The notes beneath the pieces were generated by a model that searched no databases, was not told where the DNA came from, and was given only the letters and a program-made list of their open reading frames with translations. From Dryomyza anilis (Eukaryota; Arthropoda; Insecta; Diptera; Dryomyzidae), in the NCBI GenBank assembly GCA_951804985.1, contig OX638132.1, forward strand, positions 102,166,026 through 102,230,025: a stretch of DNA of 64,000 bases, in the 5' to 3' direction. Each line of letters opens with the position of its first letter. Within the stretch, counting starts at the first letter, position 1. Shown one piece after another: positions 26,417 to 39,000 of the stretch. The translations under genes and the position numbers were made by a program.

Positions 26417-26475
26417 GGACAGACGGACAGACAGACGGACAGACGGACAGACAGACGGACAGACAGACTCGATTA
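25837..26475 (+). mobile_element. mini-me-like element, family B copy 1 (3' truncated)
   Basis: It starts AACCAGTTGGGAAGGTTAGATCACATGGG, which is related to but distinct from family A. It carries the pair GTCGGTCTAAGCCGACTATA and ends in a long GACA/GACG microsatellite (26357-26470). A fuller inverted copy lies at 50961-51656. The part normally beyond the microsatellite is missing. There is no gene; the repetitive threonine/arginine/aspartate/glutamine frame is a microsatellite artefact. Confidence 0.65.
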
Positions 26476-26772
26476 GAAGTATTAGTTTTTAAGTTTTTTC
26501 TTCAGATTTAAATTATTTATAATCGGATAGAATTTATTAATGTTCTTTTTATACCTTTATCTAAAATCATAATGAAATAATACAAAATAGCAAAAAAAAT
26601 TGTAATAGATCACAATTGTAACAGATTTATTGAAATTGAGTCGAAATAATACATTTTTGAATATATAATCGTGATAATAAAACCGAAATACCTGATTAAA
26701 TCGAATGTTTGTTTATTTGTTTAGATTTTAAAGTTAAGGTGCAAAAAATGGTCTTACATAACTATAAAAACT

Positions 26773-27100
26773 TTACAAGATCTATTCAGAACTAGTATGG
26801 GAATGTCTAGGTAAAATAAATAAACTAGGTATGAATAATAGTGTCACCATAGTCTGGGTCCCTAGTCACAGGGGAATAGAAGACATGAAGAAGCTGACAA
26901 ACTTGCACGGAAAGGAGCCGCCACAAAGCTAATAGGTCCCGAACCTTTTTGACAGACATCCTATAGAACTATTAAAATCAGAACCCCCTATAAATAGTAT
27001 AGGGAGATGCCACAGCTGAGAATGGCTTCAGTCATGGTATCAAGCGGGGCACAATAGATCTATTCAGGTCGCAGTGCATTACCCCGAAGCAATAATAATA
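26773..27100 (+). mobile_element. 5'-truncated LINE (I-type tail) with target-site duplication
   Basis: The fragment contains the end of an RNase H domain, a short 3' tail and a terminal AAT/TAA repeat, which is typical of I-clade LINEs. It lies between perfect 15-base direct repeats ATAACTATAAAAACT (26758-26772 and 27101-27115). These mark target-primed reverse transcription and define the boundaries. At 328 bp it is dead on arrival. Confidence 0.8.
26777..26950 (+). pseudogene. LINE RNase H domain fragment, frameshifted
   Basis: The frame from 26777 reads through VTIVWVPSHRGIED, the conserved C-terminal RNase H motif that usually reads W-V-P-x-H-x-G-I-x-x-N-E-x-A-D. After that D the reading shifts by one base and continues as EEADKLARKGAA, the rest of the motif. 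The domain would degrade RNA of RNA-DNA hybrids during retrotransposition. Only the last third is present, and a second shift follows near 26950. It is non-functional. Confidence 0.75.
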
Positions 27101-27115
27101 ATAACTATAAAAACT

Positions 27116-28084
27116 AGAGTACTAATCAACTTTTTTGAACGGCAAAAGCTAAAATTGATTTAACAATTAAAAAATTGATTAAAACACGCGCATTAAACAC
27201 ATAATTGCATTAAATTGAATTAGAACTACATTAGTTAAACACAATATCCCTGCTCCATAAACTAATCTATCTGTTTTGTATATTGCGGCGTAATTTTTTG
27301 ATTCATCTTTACGAATTTTAGCCTGATTTACAGTTGTACTTAAGCAATATATTTATTGTACACATTTTATATAACGGTTGTTTAATAATGGACACTTAAG
27401 TAATACCAAATAAATGGAATTCTAGAGAAATATTTGGGCTCTTTTCCCCTTAAAGATTTTATTTGGCATTATATTTTTGGAATATATGAAAAAATAATAT
27501 ATTTGCGTAATTTTTAGACACATTCATTATACTGAAAATGTAGGCTATTGAAATTCTTTTTGTGCAACAGCTATTTAAGGACTAAATCTCTATTTGTGTG
27601 AAATTCGTTTGACTACTGTTTTATTTGGTTGCTGAATAAGATGCAATGCGCCGAATCCAAATGGTTTTCACAATATTTCATTCTCTTTCTATCTCTCGTA
27701 ATATATTCACAATAATAATTACACTCCTAGAAGTTAAATTCTCTTTAAGATTTTGCTCATCTAATTTTATATTTATTATATATTCAGTTTGGTTCATATG
27801 ATCTTCAGTCGCTATTTTTCAAAATTTTATCTCCATATTTTCGTCTGTTTCCAAATTTGGATTTTTCTATACTTTGCTAATGGTGACTACTATGTTCTAC
27901 GTCTTCTCCTATTTAGGATCTACAATTTAAACTATTTATGTATAATATTTATATTTCTTTAAATTATAGTCGATATGTATTATATAGACTAAATTTTATT
28001 TGATTGGAAATTTTGATATTTTTATTTAAAATATTTTAAAATTTTTTAATTTACCATGACTTTCCTGAAATTGTGCCTAGACAA
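27116..28084. other. AT-rich non-coding DNA
   Basis: No gene, element end or tandem unit is recognised. Composition is uniformly AT-rich, with only slightly GC-richer words near 27600-27660. Confidence 0.4.
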
Positions 28085-28915
28085 TCCGAATTAGCAAAAA
28101 AAATGTTCACTGAGAGAATTCTTCTCCGGACAGATCATCCTTGACAATTCTCTTCGGATATACTGTCCAGAATCAAATTTTGCGGAAAAAACTATTCCCC
28201 GATCATATCCTTTTTTCCCAGACAAAATTTTCCATGGACAATTTTTGCGGAGCTAATTCTTCTACAGACAGATCTTACCCGACAATTTTTTTTGGAAAAC
28301 AATTGTTCACCGATAAAATTCTTCCCCGAAATAAATTATTCCTGAGACAATTCTTATTCGAGACAATTCTTCACGCAAAATTTGTCCAACACAATTTTTC
28401 ACCGATAAAATTCTTCCCGGAAACAATTCTTCCCTGAGACAATTCTTCCCCGAGACAATTTTTTTATCGAATAAATAAAATCTTCTCCGGAAAATATTTC
28501 TGGACAATTTTTCTCCGATAAAATTCTTAACGGAAATAATTCTTCCCAAAGTAAACATTATCCCCTAGTAAATTCTACACCGATATAATTTTTCCCCAGA
28601 TATTGCTTTAACAAGGCAAATCTGTGCCGAGATTTTTTTTTTGTCGAGTCGATTTTTCCCCGAACAAATCCTCATCGACAATGTTTCTGTAAGACAACTT
28701 TTAGCAGAAAAAAATGTATCCCTAAGATAATTTTTAGCGGAAAATTCATTCCCGGACAATTCTTACTCGCAAATTGAACCCCGATACATTTCTCCACTGT
28801 GTATTCCTTCCCATGATCATTCTTTTTTCCTACAAAATATCCCCGAACAAGTTTTTCCAAGAAAATTTTCCCATATAATTCTTTCTTAGACAATTCTTAC
28901 CCGAGACAATAGTTC
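28085..28915. repeat. Degenerate GAAGAATTGTC-type minisatellite, locus 2 (minus orientation)
   Basis: Units such as ACAATTCTTCCCCGAGACAA and GACAATTTTTCTCCGATAAA recur. They are the reverse complement of the unit at 22086-22880 and 45575-47395. Open frames of 64-98 codons in both strands come from the repeat. Confidence 0.62.
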
Positions 28916-29879
28916 TCCAATTTTTAAAAAAATATTGTTTGTCTATCTATCTATCCAACTACAAAACATTTCTCTTTCACTCTTTTTCCACAGCACCTAT
29001 TAAAGGATTTTCTCTGTCTAACAACTTTTCTCTGGCTCTTAAACAAACCACTTTCTCTTTTTTCCATCAAAATTGTTATATTGTATTCTCCAAGCGCAGT
29101 TAAAACTTAGCAAAAACACAATTTTCTCACCTGTTGTTTCCGGTGCCTTCTGTTTTCCCCAAACAAAAGTTCATCCACGTTTCCGTTCATATAGTTCGTT
29201 GGGAAGTGTTATCATTTATCAGCGATTGAGATGCAAATATTGCCACAACAAAAGCAGCAAACAAATATAACGAACAAAAAACAGGCAACAAAACAGGGCA
29301 AAAAAGAGCAGAGCAGAGAATAACATTGCCAAGTAGTTGGCAAAAGTAAAAGTTTAATTGCGTTGAGATACTTTGTGGCAGATAGCTGTGAACTTGCAGA
29401 TACAAGATACAGTATTTTTTATTTTCTTGTGATTTTGTTTTTTTTTTTTATTATATTTCTTTATTTTTATTGTTTATTATTTTTTATTATTTAAATTGTT
29501 GTTTGTTTTATGTAAAACAGTAAACGAAATTCATTTATGCCGCATTTATAGCTCATGGATACTTTTGACAAGATTATTGCGTAGATTATTTGATTTATGG
29601 CGCATTTTACAACATATTCAAATTTTGAAAAGTTTTTTTTGTTCTTAGATAAAGACTTAATCTTTTCAAAATACTTACAATTTTTCATTAAAAACCAAAT
29701 ACAAACTTCTCTCCTAAGTCTAAAAAACTATCCCAAAAAGAAACATTTATAGATATCATAAAATATCATACAAAATATATTTTTAATATATAACATAAAT
29801 GAAATGTTAAAAATGTTCCAACATAATATTCAAGACTTTCAGGACACAATTAAATTTTGAAATAGGCTGTATTATAAAT
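28916..29879. other. Non-coding DNA with a pyrimidine-rich tract
   Basis: The stretch 28970-29060 is rich in TTTCTCT words. The stretch 29100-29400 is slightly GC-richer and may be a conserved block. The rest is AT-rich. No gene is seen. Confidence 0.35.
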
Positions 29880-31230
29880 GTCCCAAAAAGGGAAATTTTA
29901 ATATATCATAAAATTCTATTTTATTTACTACCAAACATTCTAAAATCACATGGCATAACATTTTATAAATATCGCAAATAAAAATTATAATACCTAATTA
30001 CGATTGAAGTCTATAAAACGGGAAATTATTAAATTTAATACATATGTATACATAATACATAATACAAAAAATATGAAATATATTATAAAATAGTTTTCTT
30101 GACATTAGAAACACAATTAAGTTCTAAAAAGTGCAATTTTAAAAATGTCCCAAATAGGGAAATTTTTTTATATCACAAAATTTAGTTTCGTTTTTTACCA
30201 AACAATCAAAAATCACATCATATTCAGTTTTAAAAGATGTCCCAAAAAATTCCCAAAAGGGAAATTTTATGAAACTTACAAAATTCGTTTTCTAATACTT
30301 CGCAGCGCAATAAAAATAGACAACAAACTTTTTACCCAAGTTCCCATATAAAAAATATCAGAAAATATAATAAACATTTTAGTTTAGCACATATTTATTA
30401 AAAGAAATGTTAAAAAAGACTCATTAATTTCCGGAACACATTTACCTTAAAAATAAGGAATTATAGGAATTTCCCAAACAAAGTGCAAATGGGGAAATTT
30501 TATAATATCACAATTTTTGTTTTATTTTTTACCAAGCAATCTAAAATCACATCATATGCAATTTTAAATATGTCCCAAAAAAAATCCCAAAAAAAAAATT
30601 TAAACCTCAAAAATCCTTACTTTATACCACGGCATAAAAATACACAACAAACTTTGCAGTCAAGTCGAGAAAACAAAATTTAAAAATCCCGAAAAGGGAA
30701 ATTTTTAAATATCACAAAATTTAGTTTTATTTTTTACCAAACAATCTAAAATAATATAAGATGCCATTTTAAAGATGTCCCAAAAAATCCCAAAGGGGAA
30801 ATTTTACTATACTATTTACAATTTGTTTTTTTTATACTATTTAGAGCAAAAAAATACACAACATACTAAAATGTTGAAAAAATTACACTCATCATTTTCA
30901 GAAAAAGTTTACGTTTAAAATATGGAATTTTAGGAATTTCCCAAAAAAAAATCACAAAAAGGATTTTTTTTAATATCACAAAATTTAGTTTCATTTATTA
31001 CCAAACAATCAAAAATCACATATTATGCCATTTTAAATATGTCCATAAAAATAATCCCAAAAGGGAAATTTTACTAAACTTACAAAATTCGTTATTTAAT
31101 ACCATGTAGCAGCATAAAAATACACAACAAACTTTTCACTCCAGTCTCCAAATAAAAATACTAAAATCACCAAAAGGGAAATTTTTAAATATCGCAATAT
31201 TTAGTTTAATTATAAAATTAAACATTATAA
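29880..31230. repeat. Degenerate long-period AT-rich satellite
   Basis: The block GGGAAATTTT followed by ATATCACAAAATTTAGTTT and TTTTTACCAAACAATC recurs near 29890, 30158, 30495, 30697, 30960 and 31177, spaced about 200-340 bases. It is often preceded by TGTCCCAAAAA. In between, AAAATACACAACAAACTTT recurs. This is a diverged, uneven tandem array; the short frames inside are not genes. Confidence 0.65.
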
Positions 31231-32159
31231 CTTAGGAACACAATTAAGTTTAAAAATAAGGCACTTTAGGAATTTCCCAAAAAAGGAAATTTTTAATTAT
31301 CACATTAAACAAATGTTCCAAAAATACCCAAAAAGGAAAGTTTATAGTAATTACAAAATAATGTATTACAGCATTAAAAAGTTTATATTTAAAAGTATAT
31401 ATTGTAGCACGAAAAGTCACCAAATACATTTTCAAAGTGCCAAATATTCATTTACAAAAATCTTTATATATCTGTCAATTTTTAATCGATGATCTCAATT
31501 TTTTTATTACATGATAAGAAAATGTAAATCTATCAATTGTTAATTCAACTTTAAAAATGCAACAATTACTTTTTATAATATTAATCAACAAACTCGAAAT
31601 TTATGTTTTTCATAAAAATTTAGTTGGTGACTTTTCGTTCTACAACGACAAAATACTATATACCCCACCTTTTTTTGTCTGATCTCCCGTTACCAATTTA
31701 AACAGTTTATTAATGACCGCAATTATGCGCAAATGTGGTAGAAAAATACGCTGCTATTAGTGTGGTATTCTGAGAAATTGTTGCTGTAATTAAAACCAAA
31801 GACGAAAGGCAGATTTTCCTATTTGAAGCTGTGCACAATTTAATTAACAAGATTAATACGTTTCAGTTTGTCAGTGTGTGTTTGTCAAACTATGTAAAAA
31901 TGTTTGTGTATTTGTCAATGTGTGCGTGTATGCGTTTGTCTGTATGTCTGTCTTTGTGTTGATGCTGTGGTTTTAACCACAACACACATAAACTACAAAA
32001 CCAGCAGCTATGGCTGCCAAAGACACAAACACTGCCATGGCAAATAAAAATGCACAGAGCCAAGTGTCACCTAACCGCAACGTGACCTTTGCGCGCTGTT
32101 CAAACACAAACAGACACAAACATAAACAAAGACACACACAAATATACTAGCAATGCATA
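31231..32159. other. Non-coding DNA with a GC-richer island at 31690-32110
   Basis: The island contains TTAATGACCGCAATTATGCGC, TGTGTGTTTGTC runs and CCTAACCGCAACGTGACCTTTGCGCG-type words. No coding frame is seen. A regulatory block is possible. Confidence 0.3.
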
Positions 32160-32440
32160 TACACAGAAAACAAAATTCAATAGTATAAACTATTAATTTA
32201 ATAGTATTTATAGTATAAATTGTGAAAAATAGGTTCACTCATAACATAGATATTATTTATTAAATCGGTAAAAAACAATTAATAGTACAAAATACTATTA
32301 AAAAATACTGAATACTATTAAATTATTTTTGAATTTATATGAAAATATATACTTTCTATATACTATTAAATCAATATTACTATTAAAATAATATTTACCA
32401 ATATAAAGAAATTTTATTCTGAACGCATTGACAATTTAAA
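32160..32440. mobile_element. Diverged copy of the TA-type MITE family
   Basis: It opens with ACACAGAAAACAAAATTCAAT, contains AATAGTAT/ATACTATTAAA words and TTTATATGAAAATATATACTTTCTATATACTATTAAATCAAT, and ends near TTTTATTCTGAACGCATTG. These match the better-preserved copy at 37386-37566. Confidence 0.45.
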
Positions 32441-32924
32441 CAAATAAACCATATTCAGTAACAATTAATAGTATTATTTCCTATTATATTAATAGTATTT
32501 TTTCATAGTGTTGCAACAAACATATTAGGCATCGCAACAAAAACACTTCTTGTGGCTGTAACTTGGCAAAGCGACTGCAAAAACTACTTTGCAATTAACA
32601 AAAGAATTAGCGACTGTTTATATTTGGATTTGTGTGTGTTCGTTTGTGTGTGTGTGTGTTTAACTGTCACATAAACATCTTCTTTTTGCGTCTGTGTTTG
32701 TGCAACACATTTACACCTTAAGGCGCATACGTGACAACTTTTATGGCATGCCGTCAATTATGAAGCCAACGAAAGACAAGCGCTGTAAGCATCAAGATTT
32801 ATCTGTGATTTCATCGTGTGTTATTGGTGCAGGTTATTTTTGAAACGTCTTTGGTTCAATTTTTTACGTCGTATTTTTGTATTTTCAAAGCAACTACGTA
32901 CTACAGTGTGTAACACTTGTACAC
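32441..32924. other. Non-coding DNA with a GC-richer island at 32690-32860
   Basis: The island includes CTTAAGGCGCATACGTGAC and TTTTATGGCATGCCGTCAAT. The word TTAAGGCGCA also starts islands at 15731 and 35849. A TG microsatellite lies at 32630-32665. There is no gene. Confidence 0.3.
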
Positions 32925-34720
32925 CTTTGAACATTTTCAATAAAAATTTAAATTCACACTAAAAATTGATTTTTCACCAAAAATTTAAATTGTATTTTAA
33001 AATTTAAATTTTAACTCAAAATTTAATTTTTACTCAAAGTTTACATGCTCACTAAAAACTCAAATTCTTACTAAAAATTATAATTTTGTCACAATATTCA
33101 AAATATTAGTTCACAAAAAATCAAAAACAAAAATTTTAATTTTTAATATAAATTCAAATTTACTTAAAATTCAAATTTTTTCTAAAAATTCAAATTTTAT
33201 CCAAAAATTCAAATTTTGTCTATAAATTCCGCTTATTACTCAAAATTAGAATCGTCATTCGAAATACAAATTTTAAATCAAATTACAAATTTTCACTAAA
33301 AATTTAAATTTTGTCTAAAAATTCAAATGATCACTCAATATTCAAATTTTCTCTCAAAATTAAAATTATCACTCTAAATTGAAATTTTGATTTAAAATAA
33401 AAAAAAAATTGAGTGAAATTTTTTTAATCAAATTTTCACTAAAAATTTAAATTTTCACTAAAAATTTAAATTTTCAATAAAAATTTAAATTTTCACATAA
33501 ATGTCATCTTCTCTCTCGGAAAAATTCAAATTCTGATTTAAAAATCAACTTTTCACACAAAATTCAAATAATCACTCGAAATTCAAATTTTGACACAAAT
33601 TATAGATTTTTTAATCAAAATTCAGATTTTTCACTCAAAATTAAAATTTTCACTCAAAATTCAAATGATCACTTAAATTTCAAATTTTCACTCAAAATTA
33701 AAATTTTCACTCAAAATTAAAATTTTAACTCAAAATTAAAATTTTCACTCAAAATTAAAATTTTCACTCAAAATTAAAATTATTACTCAAAATTAAAATT
33801 TTCACTCAAAATTAAAATTATCACTCAAAATTTAAATTTTCACAAAATATTCAAAATTTTATATAAAATTCATCTTTTCTCTTAAAAATTCCAATTCTAA
33901 TTCAAAAATCAAATTTTCACTCAAAATTTAAATTATTACTCGAAATTCAAATTTTTCTACAAAATTACACGTTTTACTCAAAATTAAAATTTTCACTCAA
34001 AATTCAAATGATCACTTAAATTTTCAAATGTTCACTCAAAATTAAAATTTTCACTCAAAATCAAAATTTTCACTCAAAATTAAAATTTTCACTCAAAATT
34101 TTAATTTTCACTCAAAATTTAAATTTTCACACAAATTTAAATTTTCATCAAAATTAAAATTTTTACTCAAAATTAAAATTTTCTCTCAAAATTAAAATTT
34201 TCACTCAATATTTAAATTTTCACAAAATATTCAAAATTGTATATAAAAGTCATCTTTTTTCTTAAAAATTCCAATTCTTATTCAAAAATCAAATTTTCAC
34301 TCAAAATTTAAATTAATACTCAAAATTCAAACTATCACTCAAAATACAAATTTTCACTCAAAATAATAATTTTTCACTTAAAATACAAATGTTTACTCAA
34401 AGGACAAGTTTCACTCAAAATACAAATTTTCACTCAAAATACAAATTTTCACTCAAAATACAAATTTTTCACTTAAAATACAAATTTTTACTCAAAAGAC
34501 ATATTTTCACTCAAAATACAAATTTTCACTCAAAAATTCTAATTCTCGCGCAAACTACAAAACTCAAATTCTCATTAAAAATTTGTCATAAAGTTTAAAT
34601 TTTTAATAAAAATTCTAAATTTCAAAATTTCATTCAAAATGCTAAATTAAACTCAAATATTTTCTAAATATTCCCATTTCATCTTAAAATCCAAATTTTG
34701 TCCAAAAATTGTAATTTTAT
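32925..34720. repeat. Degenerate 19-bp minisatellite ACTCAAAATTAAAATTTTC
   Basis: Units of about 18-20 bases recur for 1.8 kb and are most regular at 33680-33830 and 34040-34200. A larger period is visible: CACAAAATATTCAAAATT followed by TCATCTTTT and AAAAATTCCAATTCT occurs near 33840 and again near 34215, with a weaker copy near 33490. This gives a higher-order period of about 360-375 bases. Related units occur at 42705-42830, 43686-43950 (inverted) and 63775-64000. Confidence 0.8.
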
Positions 34721-36099
34721 CTTTTTTTTCTAAATTAAATTTTCCACTAAACATAAAATTATGAATTCAAATTTGAATTTAAGTTTCCTCTTTCAAATAC
34801 AAATTTTAATTATTTTCATAATTTATTCTAAACAAATACATGCAAATTGTATTGTTCTCGTAAATTATGCTTCAATTAAAGATCGCCACAATATTATTGT
34901 CTGTGACTGAGTCTAGACAATTCGCAAATCGGCATCATTATTCACTGCATGTTGCGAAGCCCTGCAGCGACCATGCTGAAAACATGTTGCTCAGTGTTTA
35001 TAAAGAATAGAAGATGTTAAAAACAAAAAAAAAAGCCATTTTCACAAAAGACTAAACCAACTAAAATCAAACCAAAATCAATTGTAATCCCAGCGCTTTA
35101 TCGCCAGACTCAATTGCGTCTCCTATTGCGAGCAATTAATTAAAACGCGTTGACAAGGATTCGAAAGGACCCAAAACGCGTTGACCAAAAACATTAACTG
35201 TTCGTTCGTTCGTTGCAGTGCTTAAAGCTTTAACAAAGCTGTCAAGCGGTCAACATATTTTTTTTCGGTTTTTCGAATGCACTACAAAACAATTATTTAT
35301 TTGAGCCACAAAGTATGCAATGAAATTTTTAATTATTTATAAATATTGCATATTTTTGCAAATGCTACAATTTTTTGCATACTTTTGTGCACAATAATAA
35401 TAATAACATTATATAATATGAAAATATACAAAAATATCAATTATTTGCAATGTCAAAAACAGCAGAAATAAAAACAAAATTGGCGTGAGCAACATAAATT
35501 CACGCAAAGTTGTTGTGACTCTGGTTTGAGTCAATTGCCCAACAATTGTGGGGGTTTTTAATGGAAAACAAAATGATTTACGACTGCCGGCATATTAAAC
35601 GCAACGTCAGGCACGCATGCAAACACACAGATAGACAGACGGACACACACTTACCCCATATAACATATACAAACAAAAATACCTACATACTGCACACGCA
35701 TAATTTTGCATATTTTTAGGCAGCCCTAAAATATGCCAGGTTTAATTTGATGTTGCTCTACGCTGCGGAGGTCAACAACCGTTGCCATCATTAATTTTGT
35801 TTGTGTGTGTGCTGTGCTGTGAAAATTGAAATTAAAAGTTAGCCTACTTTAAGGCGCATCATCATCAACTTCAACAAGAATTAAAGACTTCCTCAATATG
35901 TTGCTGCCTCCTTGCGTGCAAATAAAATCGTATTGCATACTTTCAGGCTCTGTGTGATGTGAACAAACAGCTTTTCGCTGCTCTAGCCAGCTAATTGTTG
36001 TTTATAGTTTTGATGCGCTCTTTACTCCAACTCTCAGTCAACAGCCACGGGCAATTGTTAAATGTGTTCTTAATTAAGGGTTTTGGAGTACTCTTCAAC
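34721..36099. other. Non-coding DNA with GC-richer islands
   Basis: The island 35090-35260 contains AAACGCGTTGAC twice within 30 bases and a GTTCGTTCGTTCGTT run. The island 35560-36060 contains GACTGCCGGCATATTAAACG, CTTTAAGGCGCATCATCATC and other GC-richer words. No coding frame is seen. Conserved regulatory DNA is an inference. Confidence 0.3.
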
Positions 36100-36765
36100 A
36101 CATATGGGCCTTTCTTGGGAGTTCCGGACGGGACATTCGTACGTTTAAAACTTTAATATCTCGAAGGAAAATTAATGATTTTTATTTTGTGCTAGTTGTA
36201 TTTAATAGGACTAAACATTAAATACAACTATACGGTAGATCAAGAGATAGAAATTAAATAGTTGTTGTTCCGAACGGGACATAATCAGATGTGGATGTCG
36301 AGGATCATTTGGAAAGTCCAAAAACTCAACTAATTTTGCATACAAATTATTGTTTTGAATTATTTTAAAAAATAGCTGAGATAATGTGCTATACTTTTCA
36401 TAATGTACTTTTTTCATAATAAATCAGAGAAAAATTCCAAGCTGGACTTTTTTTTTCTTTTTCTAAAAATACTTTTTGCATACAATTTATTTTTTTGAAT
36501 TATTTATTAAGATAGCTGAGATAATTTACTTTATTTTTGTTTATATACACTTTGTTCATAAAGCCTATAGTTATTACGTAATAAATCACGATCTGTACGA
36601 AAATTTGTACTACGATTTTTTACTAAAAATAATTTTATATCTGACAGGATTAAGAATCATTACTACTAAATAAAAAGTAAAATTCCAGATGTTTTTTAAA
36701 GTTTTTAATTTAAATAAAAACTTGTTACTAGTTGTTTCGGACGTGACAGATTTCAATTAGCTGTC
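36100..36765 (+). repeat. Interspersed repeat H, copy 1
   Basis: The block from CATATGGGCC and GGACGGGACATTCGTACG through to TTCCAGATGTTTTTTAA recurs in inverse orientation at 59425-61075. Inside it a unit of about 170-180 bases is tandem: TTTGCATACAA, TTTTGAATTATTT and AGCTGAGATAAT recur near 36335 and 36475. No protein is seen, and no element class could be assigned. Confidence 0.6.
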
Positions 36766-37385
36766 AAAATTTTTCTAGAATTACTAGAAAATCGATGTTT
36801 ACATTTTTAAAAATTCCAAAAAAATTCTGCTTTAGAAAAAAAGGATTCAACTTTTAAGCAGACAAATCGCAGTTTTTATTAAAAGCTGCATTTTCATGCC
36901 CTTGATAACTCGAGGCAACAATTCTGGCTCTACCTAAAATATTTGGGTCATATTTTTGCAAAACACACAGATAAATGGCGGGTTCAACGCAATTTAGAAA
37001 CACGGAAGACGAAGTTTATATAAAGCGCTACCTTTTTTCTGGCTATTTCTAAAATCAACCGGGAATTTGCTTTCTAAAAACTTCTATTTATCTCTGTGTC
37101 TGAAAGTTATATGCCAGAAATATTCCCAAAATATTATAGAAATATTAACTCGCAGGGATTTTGTGAAATTTGTGAAATCCCGCACTTTTGGGATAATTTG
37201 CAAACGACATTTTTGGCAGTCTTTTGGTAGTTCTGCAAAATGTATTCGAAAGTTTTTAAATAGACAAAGGTGGAGTTTATATTCTAAGTTTCTTCTTTCT
37301 CGAATCCGTGCCCAAAATATATCAGGAATCTGATTATTAATATTTACAAAATTTGACCACATCCTATACCAATTTTCCAATTTGC
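36766..37385. other. Non-coding DNA, no gene seen
   Basis: Mostly AT-rich. Overlapping frames at 37067-37333 (plus) and 37084-37380 (minus) mirror each other and show no protein features. Confidence 0.35.
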
Positions 37386-37566
37386 TACACCCAGAAAAAA
37401 ATACTATATTATTATTTTAATCGGAAAATACTATTAAATACTAGAAAATACCATGACATTGCCATTGAGTTTATATGAAAAGATTTATTTTTTGTATACT
37501 ATTGAATCAATAATTGTCCTATTGACCAATTTTAATGGGATTTGAGGGAATTTTTTTCTGGGTGTA
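37386..37566. mobile_element. MITE D1 with TA target duplication
   Basis: A 181-bp element begins TACACCCAGAAAAAAAT and ends with its reverse complement ATTTTTTTCTGGGTGTA. The outermost TA is the likely duplicated target of a Tc1/mariner-type insertion. No coding capacity. Related copies lie at 59233-59420, 60023-60219 and 56931-57666. Confidence 0.85.
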
Positions 37567-37589
37567 TACAGTTCCCAAAATCTTCCATG

Positions 37590-39000
37590 TACACGGAGGG
37601 AAAAAAGTTCTAAAATCCAGAAGGAATCAAGAAGTATACCGAAGCTAAACCGAAAAATTCTTAATTTCAAGAAATGGATTTTCTTAGTTGTCAAAAAAGT
37701 AACTAAGTAGAATTATTCTTGAATTCAGTTATTAATTTCTTAGTTATCAAAAAAAAGTAACTACGTAGAATTATTCTTGAATTCAGTTATTAATTTCTTA
37801 GGTATCAAAAAAGTAACTAAGTAGAATAAGTCTTGAATTCAGTTATTAATTTCTTAGGTATTAAAAATGTTGTTGTTGTTTTCGTCCCAAAATTTAATGA
37901 ACACGTGTTCGTATAGTTGTTGTTTTTTAGATCTTGTTTGTCGCAATTATGTTTTGTTTTACTTTGTCCGTCTGTCAGCCCCATCTGTTTGTTCGTGTGT
38001 CTGTCTGTCGATATGTTGAAAGTAACTAAAAGCAATTATTAACAGAAAATAACAGAAAATAAAAAAAAAAATAGTCGAGTTAATTTATTGTTTATTTAGA
38101 ACTTTACTACCTATATGCATTTTTGTATAGTAAATGACTTCTTTGAATACTTAATGTAATTGTTTATTTTATTTTATTTTTATTATTATTATTTTATTTA
38201 ATCTCTGTATATTATTCTGAAACCGTTTACTTACCTTATACACTTTCTCCTCTTCTGTTGTCTCTTATTTTGGTTATGTATAAACCCTCCGCACATTACC
38301 CATAAGCATTGTATAGTGTATTTAGATAATAATGGAATGAAATCAATTTGGTATTTATACAAAAATGAACACAAATTTATGTTTACGAACTGAAACCATA
38401 CCAATATTCGTAGGAAAAATCGTTTTTTCTATTTATATCTTTAACATTCATACATACACAGACTCTTGCTTGTCTGGCTGTGCTTTGTTGTTCTATTCGT
38501 GAAAACACACACATTCAAACATTGTATATCAGCCGTTTTTTAATACCTAAGAAAAAAAAATCTGCAATCCAGACAAATTGTACTTAGTTACTTTTTTGAT
38601 ACCTAATAACTTAATGTCTGAATATCTAGAAAAATTTGGCTTAGTTACTTTCAACAGACAGACAGGCAGACTAACAAACAGATGGCGACCTCGCAAAACA
38701 AAGTATACAGACAGAGCAATATCGATGAAAACAACAACAATACATGAACACGTGTTCTTTTTCGTTGAATACAGCAACAATTTAGCGTGTTCTTCTTGGT
38801 TTTTAATAATCAATATATTAACTACTGAAAATCCAGTTGAATAAAGTTTGTTTACTTTTTTGACAACTAAGTAATTTGCTTTCTTGATATCCAGAGGAAA
38901 AAATCTTGAATTTTAATAGTATTGATATTAGTCAAATTCTACTATTTTTCTTTCTAACAGAATTCTTATCGAGTTTTAGAATTTTATTTCCCTCCGTGTA
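37590..39000 (+). mobile_element. Foldback TIR element F1
   Basis: The ends are TACACGGAGGGAAAAAAGT at 37590 and a matching inverted end finishing TTTCCCTCCGTGTA at 39000, consistent with a TA target. The interior has AGTAACTAAGTAGAATTATTC repeated about three times (37685-37865). Its two halves are roughly inverted copies of each other, each with a GACA-rich tract and the palindrome GAACACGTGTTC (37899 and 38746). No transposase is present. The sister copy F2 lies inverted at 40498-42153. Confidence 0.8.

Noticed and set aside
26213..26476. 87-codon frame ending in TDRQTDRQ repeats
   Set aside because: It is the translation of the GACA microsatellite in a mini-me-like element.
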